This document shows, one piece after another, positions 1 to 5,416 of a DNA stretch of 5,416 nt. Source of the stretch: Cryomorphaceae bacterium (GTDB taxonomy: Bacteria; Bacteroidota; Bacteroidia; Flavobacteriales; Schleiferiaceae); the NCBI GenBank assembly GCA_949547975.1, contig CATITW010000303.1:1-5416 (forward strand), written 5' to 3'. The position numbers and the translations under genes were made by a program. Numbering within the stretch: the stretch's first letter is position 1; each line of letters begins with the position of its first letter. Below the pieces are notes generated by a model. The model ran no database searches. It saw nothing but the letters and a program-made list of their open reading frames with translations, and was not told the DNA's origin.

Positions 1-1380
1 CTTAGTGCTCGTAACGACTGGTCTTCTACCCTACCTACTGCGAACAACAGTTACTTCTACCCTGCAGCTTCTGCATCGATGGTTGTTTCTGAAATGGCAG
101 ACCTCGGTAACATCAGCTTCTTGAAACTTCGTGCAGCAGTTGCAGCCGTAGGTTCGGATACTGACCCTTACCTCTTGAACAACACCTACAGCCCTTCGGC
201 AATGTTTGGTGGTTACCCTGCTTTTGGTATCAATTCATTTGCGACCAACCCAGACCTGCGTCCAGAACGCACGAACTCGAGCGAATTCGGTGTTGATGCA
301 CGTTTTGCGAAAGGACGTTTCGGAGTGGATCTTGCCGTGTACGACATGACCACAAAAGATCAAATCATCTACTTGCCGGTAGCCACATCTACGGGCCGTA
401 CGAGCAGACTTGCAAACGGTGGTGCTATTCGCAACACAGGGGTTGAACTTCAACTCTTCGGTGATATCGTGAAAACGAAAGACTTTACCTGGAACTCAAG
501 AATCAACCTTGGTGCCAACCGCGCTGTGGTCGTTTCTCTTCCAGACGGTGTAAGCGGTGGTTATCCTATCGTTGCGAGCATGTTCCCGAACGATGGTGGA
601 ACTGCAGGTCTAGAATACGTCGCTGTTGAAGGCGAACTTCTCGGTCAGCTCAAAGGACTTACGTTCATGCGCGATGCGGACGGTAACATCATCCACCAGG
701 ACGGTTTGCCGATGGTGAGCGAAGAGAAAAGCACGATCGGTTCGTACCAGCCTAAGGCTCGTATCGGATGGATGAACAGCTTTAGCGTCGGTAACTGGCA
801 AGCAAACATCTTGTTTGACGGTCAGATCGGCGGTTTGATCTACTCGCGCTCGCACACCTTGCACAACACTGCAGGGAACCTCGTAAACGACAACGATCCG
901 CACCTCGATATGAATGCGATCGACGGACGTGTAGTATATGACGTGACTTATGACAGCAACGGCGAGCCGGTATACAACCTCGATCAAGCAGGTGGTGTTG
1001 TCGGTTCAGGTGTGATGTACGACGGCAACGGCAACCTCGTTCCTAACGACGTCACTGTGCCTATCCGTGATTACTACTACAAATACTACGGTAACGTTTG
1101 GAGAAGAGATAATATCGAGCCTTCAACGTTTGATGCTTCGTACCTGAAGTTGCGTCAGTTGAGTGTTGCGTACACAGTACCAGCGGACAAACTCAAGAAC
1201 ACTGGACTAAAAGGATTAACAGTAAGTTTCATCGGTCGTAACCTGTTGTTGTTCACGAAAGTGCCAACCATCGATCCGGAAACCTACTCTATTCGCAATG
1301 GCCTGTTCGTGAACGGTTACGAGAGTACTTCGATGCCGTCGCTTAGAAGCTTCGGTTTCTCTATCAATGCGAATCTTTAA
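1..1380 (+). CDS. SusC/RagA-family TonB-linked outer-membrane transporter, C-terminal part (5' end outside window)
   Basis: This is the C-terminal 459 codons of a SusC-type TonB-dependent outer-membrane barrel, which imports glycans, peptides or other oligomers together with a SusD lipoprotein. The frame is open from the first base, so the ATG at 79 is an internal Met and not the start. Family landmarks, numbered in the fragment, are ARNDWSSTLP (3-12) followed by NNSYFYP, FLKLRAAVAAVGSDTDPY, NPDLRPERT (83-91), YDMTTKDQI (114-122), IRNTGVELQ, FDASYLKLRQLS (from about 377), GRNLLLFTK (412-420) and the final strand PSLRSFGFSINANL. Family members are usually about 1000 residues, so the signal peptide, carboxypeptidase-D-like domain, plug and first barrel strands lie upstream of the window. 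The fragment should hold roughly the second half of the barrel strands and their outer loops. The chain ends in Leu, where many family members end in Phe. The substrate cannot be read from this half. The family call is very secure. Confidence 0.97.
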   Translation, partial: LSARNDWSSTLPTANNSYFYPAASASMVVSEMADLGNISFLKLRAAVAAVGSDTDPYLLNNTYSPSAMFGGYPAFGINSFATNPDLRPERTNSSEFGVDARFAKGRFGVDLAVYDMTTKDQIIYLPVATSTGRTSRLANGGAIRNTGVELQLFGDIVKTKDFTWNSRINLGANRAVVVSLPDGVSGGYPIVASMFPNDGGTAGLEYVAVEGELLGQLKGLTFMRDADGNIIHQDGLPMVSEEKSTIGSYQPKARIGWMNSFSVGNWQANILFDGQIGGLIYSRSHTLHNTAGNLVNDNDPHLDMNAIDGRVVYDVTYDSNGEPVYNLDQAGGVVGSGVMYDGNGNLVPNDVTVPIRDYYYKYYGNVWRRDNIEPSTFDASYLKLRQLSVAYTVPADKLKNTGLKGLTVSFIGRNLLLFTKVPTIDPETYSIRNGLFVNGYESTSMPSLRSFGFSINANL

Positions 1381-1391
1381 GAACTAGAACA

Positions 1392-2885
1392 ATGAAAAAA
1401 TCATTATTTATCGGCGCGCTCATCGCAATGGCGGGTCTTAGTTTTCAAAGTTGCGAGAAATTATCATCTATTAACGAGAATCCAAACGAGCCGTCTAGCG
1501 TAGATGCAGGCGTATTGTTTACGGAAGGCGTGCGCTCGAGCGTGAACACTTCTGTAACGCAGAGCTATTTGCTTGGAAACGTCGCTTCACAATTGGCGGC
1601 GAAAACACTGCGTGCGGAAGTTGGCGAATACAGCTGGAATGCATTTCCAAACACGTGGAATCAGAACTACGCGAGCTTAGGTAACATTATCGAGGCGGAG
1701 CGCGTGGCTGCTGATGCGGGTAACGCTCAGATGGAAGGTGCTGCTAAGGTGATGAAAAGCTGGGTGTTCAGTACCCTGACTTTGGCCTACGGTGATGTTC
1801 CTTATTCTGAGGCGATTACTGGTTCGACAGATGCGAATTGGTTCCCGGCATATGACACTCAAGAAGAGATCATCACAGGAACGAATGGACTTTTGGAAGA
1901 GCTCGCTTTAGCGGTCCAATTGCTGGATAACGGCGGTTCGATCGACGGTGACATCCTTTTCAATGGCGATGCTGGGAAGTGGAAGAGATTGGCGAATGCG
2001 ATGCGTTTACGTCTTTTGATGTACATCTCTTCACAGCAAGATGTTAGTGCTGAATTTGCTGCGATCGTAGCAAACGAAGACCTTATGGAAGGCAACGCAC
2101 ATAACGCAATTTTAACCTACACAGGTAACTTCCCGAACGAATATCCACTGGTTCCTTTGAAGCAAGGTGATTTCGATGCAGTAGCCTTGAGTGCAAATGC
2201 ACACGCTGCCTTGGACGGTTTGAACGATCCTAGATTGTTCGTATATGCTCGTCCAAGCAATGCGGGTGAAATTTACTTGGACCCTACAGCTACTCCGACC
2301 TACAAGGGTGCGGATAACGGAAGTGAGTCTTGTGACAAGAACGGTTCGCGTCTAGGTTATGCGTACTACAACTACCCAAACCACGGCCAAGCAGCATCTA
2401 TGGCTGAAGGTGTGGTGATGACCTACGCTGAGCAGCAGTTCTTGCTTGCTGAAGCAGCGCACAACGGGTGGATCACAGACGATGCGGCTATGCTTCACGA
2501 GAGCGGAGTCCAAGCTTCTATGGAGTACTACGGCGCCGACTTTGGAATGACAGCTTGGGCTGACTTTGCAGATTACATGGCAAACTCAGGTGCTGCGTAT
2601 GACAACACCATCGGAAGCATCCGCGAGCAAAAATGGTTGGCGATGTTCTTCACGGGCATGGACAACTACTTTGAGCTGAGACGCTGGTATACGGAAGAGA
2701 ATGGAGAGTGGGCAAACTTGCCTTTCGTTTCTGCACCGTGTTCCAACACAAACGGCGATGCCTTACCGATGCGTTTCCTTTACCCAGGAAATGAAGCGAG
2801 TTTGAATCCAGACAACTACTTCAATGCTATTGATGTGATGGGCGGAAATACCCAAAACACCAAAATGTGGATTGTCAACCTCTAG
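1392..2885 (+). CDS. SusD/RagB-family surface lipoprotein (SusD-like_2 type)
   Basis: This is the substrate-binding lid lipoprotein that pairs with the SusC barrel just upstream. The 497 residues match the usual family length. It opens with MKK, a hydrophobic stretch and a lipobox ending SFQSC, so Cys21 is the predicted lipidated residue after signal peptidase II cleavage. SusD landmarks are NENPNEPSSVD (about 28-38), AYGDVPYSEAI (about 132-142), GDAGKWKRLANAMRLRLL (192-209), NDPRLFVYARP, TYAEQQFLLAEAA, IREQKWLAMFFTGMDNYFELRRW (ending at W432) and RFLYPGNE (461-468), with a C-terminal NYFNAI and KMWIVNL. These resemble the SusD-like_2 branch more than classical starch SusD. The start at 1392 is favoured by the signal peptide directly behind it and by the 11-base gap to the susC stop; there is no clear Shine-Dalgarno, as is usual in this phylum. 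Apart from Cys21 the protein has only two cysteines, C314 and C450. The ligand is unknown. Confidence 0.96.
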   Translation: MKKSLFIGALIAMAGLSFQSCEKLSSINENPNEPSSVDAGVLFTEGVRSSVNTSVTQSYLLGNVASQLAAKTLRAEVGEYSWNAFPNTWNQNYASLGNIIEAERVAADAGNAQMEGAAKVMKSWVFSTLTLAYGDVPYSEAITGSTDANWFPAYDTQEEIITGTNGLLEELALAVQLLDNGGSIDGDILFNGDAGKWKRLANAMRLRLLMYISSQQDVSAEFAAIVANEDLMEGNAHNAILTYTGNFPNEYPLVPLKQGDFDAVALSANAHAALDGLNDPRLFVYARPSNAGEIYLDPTATPTYKGADNGSESCDKNGSRLGYAYYNYPNHGQAASMAEGVVMTYAEQQFLLAEAAHNGWITDDAAMLHESGVQASMEYYGADFGMTAWADFADYMANSGAAYDNTIGSIREQKWLAMFFTGMDNYFELRRWYTEENGEWANLPFVSAPCSNTNGDALPMRFLYPGNEASLNPDNYFNAIDVMGGNTQNTKMWIVNL

Positions 2886-2911
2886 GTTGCCGATCAGTAT
2901 ATGAATAACCA

Positions 2912-2945
2912 AGACCACGGTGTGCTTCACGGCGCACCGTGGTTT
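2912..2945 (+). terminator. Hairpin, probable rho-independent terminator of the susCD operon
   Basis: An arm at 2914-2925 (ACCACGGTGTGC) pairs with 2932-2943 (GCGCACCGTGGT) over 12 base pairs, with one T-G wobble and a 6-base loop (TTCACG). The stem extends outward by a G-T and an A-T pair. It begins 26 bases after the susD stop and is followed by a T-rich but broken tract (TTTACTATT). A terminator for susCD is the natural reading. The interrupted T tract and the BCCT start codon only 18 bases further on leave room for partial read-through or a leader-RNA role. Confidence 0.75.
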
Positions 2946-2963
2946 ACTATTAAATAGTCCTAC

Positions 2964-4529
2964 ATGAGCGAACAACCCATCAGAAGCGATAAGAAAACCT
3001 TGTTTGGAGCGGCCATCAACCCGCCTGTATTCTTTGGTTCCTTGATTGTGCTTCTGGCTTTGATCAGCACCACGATTATCATCGGCAAGCCCGTAGAGCA
3101 ACTTTTTGAAAGAGCGCAAGCCAGCATCTCTGACGCTGCAGGTTGGTTCTTCATTTTGATTGCGAACATGCTCATGTTCTTTTTGATCTATCTGGCTTTT
3201 TCAAAGTTTGGAAAGATTCGACTCGGAGGCGCAGATGCAAAACCGGATTTCTCAAGAATCTCCTGGTTTTCGATGTTGTTCTCTGCCGGATTGGGGATTG
3301 GCCTACTGTATTATGGCGTTGCTGAACCTATTCTGCACTTCAACGACAATCCTTTTGTGGACAATTCTGACGCCATCGCTTCAGCGAAAAGCGCCATGGG
3401 AATTACCTTCTTCCACTACGGAATTCAGGCATGGGCGATTTATGCCACAGTAGGATTAGCACTTGCATTTTTCACGTTTAACCTCAAGCTGCCCTTAACC
3501 ATCCGCAGCATCTTCTACCCGCTACTTGGGGACAAGATTTACGGCCGCTGGGGCGACCTTATCGACATCATCTCCGTGATTGCTACAGTGGTCGGTTTAG
3601 CGACCTCACTGGGACTGGGCGCGCAGCAGGTAAATGCCGGACTGGAGTACCTCTTCGGCATTACTTATTCTCGTGAGATACAGATCGTCATCATCATTGT
3701 CATCACAGGCTTTGCGACGTTCTCCCTGCTTGCAGGATTGGATAAAGGTATTCGTCGCCTAAGCGAGGTGAATATGGGCTTAGCGATGCTCCTACTGGTG
3801 TTTGTGCTGGTCATAGGACCTACCGCATTCCTAATGGAGAGCTTTGTCCAGAACTTGGGGTATTACATGGACAATTTCTTCAAGATCGGTCTATGGACAG
3901 AATCGTTTGTGGGGGTAAAAGACGATTCAAATTGGCAAAACGTATGGACCGTATTCTACTACGCCTGGTGGATCGCTTGGTCGCCTTTTGTCGGTATATT
4001 CATCGCACGCGTGTCGAAAGGCCGCACCATTACCGAATTCATTTTAGGTGTTGTACTGGTCCCTTCACTACTCACCTTCCTGTGGATGAGTATTTTCGGA
4101 GGTAGCGCCTTGTACTTCGAACTGCTCGGTGACCACGGGATTACTGAGGCTGTGAATGAAAACGTGGCCACAGCTATCTTTAAATTATTAGAACGATATC
4201 CTTTTGTAATGGTATCCTCGGGACTCGCCATTCTGTTGATCACCAGTTTCTTTGTAACCAGCTCTGACAGCGGTTCGATGGTAGTCGATACCCTTACCTC
4301 TGGTGGACGCCACGACGCCCCTAAAATTCAGAAAATCTTTTGGGCCTCTATGGAAGGAGCTACTGCTTCTATCTTATTGTTGTACGGTGGGCTTTCAGCC
4401 TTGCAAAGCACCACCACCATTACAGGTTTAGCTTTTGCTGTTATCTTGGTGATCATGTCGATCAGTTTCTACCTAAGTCTTGAAAAATACTACGAAACAC
4501 ACTTCAGCGACAAGAAGAATAAAAATTAG
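2964..4529 (+). CDS. BCCT-family (betaine/carnitine/choline) secondary transporter
   Basis: This inner-membrane importer is of the type that takes up quaternary ammonium compounds such as glycine betaine, usually with Na+. Its 521 residues show about 12 membrane segments (roughly 20-41, 59-80, 99-120, 145-173, 199-222, 238-257, 268-292, 325-350, 356-380, 414-437, 455-478, 483-505). Diagnostic parts are GLGIGLLYYGVAEP (109-122), HYGIQAWAIY (151-160), ATSLGLGAQQ (213-222), the BCCT signature WTVFYYAWWIAWSPF (328-342) and TSSDSGS (432-438). Gly113 sits where Na+-coupled betaine carriers have Gly and proton-coupled choline carriers such as BetT have Asp, so Na+ coupling is inferred. Two tryptophans of BetP appear as Tyr (Y152, Y333). 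The tails are short (about 19 and 16 residues), so the long C-terminal osmosensing helix of BetP is absent. ATG 2964 is the first start after an in-frame TAG at 2955. The exact substrate is unproven. Confidence 0.96.
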   Translation: MSEQPIRSDKKTLFGAAINPPVFFGSLIVLLALISTTIIIGKPVEQLFERAQASISDAAGWFFILIANMLMFFLIYLAFSKFGKIRLGGADAKPDFSRISWFSMLFSAGLGIGLLYYGVAEPILHFNDNPFVDNSDAIASAKSAMGITFFHYGIQAWAIYATVGLALAFFTFNLKLPLTIRSIFYPLLGDKIYGRWGDLIDIISVIATVVGLATSLGLGAQQVNAGLEYLFGITYSREIQIVIIIVITGFATFSLLAGLDKGIRRLSEVNMGLAMLLLVFVLVIGPTAFLMESFVQNLGYYMDNFFKIGLWTESFVGVKDDSNWQNVWTVFYYAWWIAWSPFVGIFIARVSKGRTITEFILGVVLVPSLLTFLWMSIFGGSALYFELLGDHGITEAVNENVATAIFKLLERYPFVMVSSGLAILLITSFFVTSSDSGSMVVDTLTSGGRHDAPKIQKIFWASMEGATASILLLYGGLSALQSTTTITGLAFAVILVIMSISFYLSLEKYYETHFSDKKNKN

Positions 4530-4558
4530 CAGTTATCTACTTAAAAGCATATTGTAAC

Positions 4559-4590
4559 AGAAAAGGCCTCCCAATGTGGAGGCCTTTTTT
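4559..4590. terminator. Bidirectional rho-independent terminator between convergent genes
   Basis: AAAAGGCCTCC (4561-4571) and GGAGGCCTTTT (4578-4588) form a perfect 11-bp stem around a 6-base loop (CAATGT). On the plus strand it ends in six T's (4585-4590), a good terminator for the BCCT gene, whose stop lies about 30 bases upstream. On the minus strand the A's of the left arm give TTTT followed by CTGTT, so it can also stop transcription of the helicase gene, whose stop is about 45 bases away. The rest of the 104-base gap shows nothing else I can support. Confidence 0.92.
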
Positions 4591-4633
4591 ATGGTTTTAA
4601 AAACGAATTTTCGCTGGGATCAGTCGTGCTCTT

Positions 4634-5416
4634 TTACAACAGACTAATACGCACCTTCTTCTTCTTAAGCTTGGTGTCGGTGATGCGCTCTGCAACTTCA
4701 TAGGCCTTTGCACGAGCAACGCCGACATAGGCACAGTTTTGCTGCAGCTCGATCACTCCTACTTCCTCTTTGGCCAATTCCCCTTGCTTGAACAACAAAC
4801 CAGCGATATCGCCTTTCGAAATCTTATCGCGGCGACCTCCACTGATGTACAGTGTCGCAAATTTAGGTTTGACCACGCGCACCGTGGCTTCTTCCGAAAT
4901 GGTCTCTAGATCCAGTTTCATATCGCGGTAGTACTGCGGGAGTCTTTGATCTTTGTGCTGCAATACGATGGCCTCACCCTCACGGTGCATACGTGCAGTC
5001 CGGCCGTTTCTATGGGTGAACTCCTCTAAATGAATTGGAATTTCAAAGTGAATGATAAAAGCGATTTCAGGAATATCTAACCCGCGAGCCGCCAAATCTG
5101 TCGCTAACAACAGCTGGTGGGTGCCATTTCTAAAGGTGATTAGTGAACGGTCGCGATCGAGCTGCTCCATACCGCCATAAAATGCGCCATGAATGATGTG
5201 CTCGTCACTTAAGAAGTCACTGACTTCGAACAAGGTATTCTTAAAATTACAGAAGATCACACCCGGCTTTCCTTGAAGGCCAAGGAGTACTGTTTTGAGT
5301 GTCGCTAATCGGTCTTTGGTACTCGCTTCTACGGCGCGAACTTTAAGCCCCTCTGTACGCTCGTTGCTGTAGTCGACAACCTCAGGATCAATAACGCCTA
5401 CAAATTCCGGCACCGA
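4634..5416 (-). CDS. DEAD-box RNA helicase, DbpA-like, C-terminal part (5' end outside window)
   Basis: This is an ATP-dependent RNA helicase of the DbpA type, which in E. coli binds 23S rRNA hairpin 92 and aids large-subunit assembly. The window holds the last 260 codons. The frame is open to the window edge, and the GTG at 5413-5411 is an internal Val preceded by Ser, not a start. Numbering from that Ser, the second RecA-like domain shows motif IV GVIFCNFKNT (52-61), the QxxR-like MEQLDRDR (83-90), motif V ATDLAARGLDIP (105-116) and motif VI HRNGRTAR (135-142). GRTAR in place of GRTGR is also found in E. coli DbpA. From about residue 183 comes the DbpA RNA-binding domain: KFATLYISGGRRDKISKGDIAGLL, then IELQQNCAYVGV, and a basic end KLKKKKVRISLL. 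The first RecA domain, with the Q motif, Walker A and DEAD box, lies beyond the edge. It converges on the BCCT gene and is probably unrelated in function to its neighbours. The DbpA-type tail makes the subfamily call firm, but orthology to E. coli DbpA is inferred. Confidence 0.94.
   Translation of the reverse strand, partial: SVPEFVGVIDPEVVDYSNERTEGLKVRAVEASTKDRLATLKTVLLGLQGKPGVIFCNFKNTLFEVSDFLSDEHIIHGAFYGGMEQLDRDRSLITFRNGTHQLLLATDLAARGLDIPEIAFIIHFEIPIHLEEFTHRNGRTARMHREGEAIVLQHKDQRLPQYYRDMKLDLETISEEATVRVVKPKFATLYISGGRRDKISKGDIAGLLFKQGELAKEEVGVIELQQNCAYVGVARAKAYEVAERITDTKLKKKKVRISLL

Noticed and set aside
79..81. ATG as a possible start of a short SusC-like gene
   Set aside because: The same frame is open and SusC-like (ARNDWSSTLP, NNSYFYP) back to the first base, so this is an internal methionine.
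610..987. Antisense open frame of about 125 codons inside susC
   Set aside because: It lies wholly within an unmistakable susC coding stretch, and its translation shows no domain, signal or family resemblance.
2898..2905. TATATGAA as a -7 promoter element for the BCCT gene
   Set aside because: It does not match the Bacteroidota TAnnTTTG consensus, and the nearest TTG elements are at poor spacing; too weak to annotate.
2763..3175. Minus-strand open frames across the end of susD, the gap and the BCCT start
   Set aside because: They overlap two well-supported genes and run through the hairpin; the proteins are featureless and fit shadow frames.
3297..3330. BCCT protein as a proton-coupled choline carrier like BetT
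   Set aside because: The key position after GLGI is Gly113, not the Asp found in BetT, so a Na+-coupled carrier is more likely.
3143..4243. Several short open frames on both strands within the BCCT gene
   Set aside because: All are embedded in a continuous 521-codon frame whose motifs are intact; none has recognisable content.
5411..5413. GTG on the minus strand as the helicase start
   Set aside because: It would begin in the linker before the second RecA-like domain, without the ATP-binding half; the frame continues to the window edge, so the gene is cut by the window.
1..5416. Mobile element, CRISPR array, tRNA or rRNA gene
   Set aside because: I see no transposase-like or integrase-like protein, no spaced direct repeats and no cloverleaf or rRNA sequence; nearly all of the window is covered by four coding regions.

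Overview
The window looks like a piece of a Bacteroidota chromosome. The lead evidence is a SusC/SusD pair, an outer-membrane nutrient uptake arrangement essentially confined to that phylum. The genes lack clear Shine-Dalgarno sequences and have A/T-rich start regions, as is usual there. GC content by eye is just under 50 %, and the third gene is a Na+-type osmolyte transporter. A marine or brackish member, perhaps of the Flavobacteriales, is plausible, but that rank is a guess.

Layout from left to right: (1) positions 1-1380, plus strand, the C-terminal half of a SusC/RagA-type TonB-dependent outer-membrane transporter, cut by the window edge; (2) 1392-2885, plus strand, a complete SusD/RagB-type surface lipoprotein 11 bases after the susC stop, clearly the same operon; (3) 2912-2945, a strong hairpin resembling a terminator; (4) 2964-4529, plus strand, a complete BCCT-family (betaine/carnitine/choline) transporter; (5) 4559-4590, a bidirectional terminator with a perfect 11-bp stem; (6) 4634-5416, minus strand, the C-terminal part of a DbpA-like DEAD-box RNA helicase, running off the right edge.

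SusC and SusD work together: SusD is the lid and substrate binder on the cell surface, and SusC is the barrel through which ligand enters using TonB energy. The BCCT protein works in the inner membrane. It may be an independent osmolyte importer or the inner-membrane partner of the SusCD pair; the sequence cannot decide. The helicase is a housekeeping-type neighbour, transcribed convergently and separated by the terminator. No RNA genes, CRISPR arrays, insertion sequences or prophage-like genes are visible. I see no clearly novel system. The points most worth checking are the tryptophan-to-tyrosine changes in the BCCT binding region and the hairpin placed just 18 bases before the BCCT start codon.
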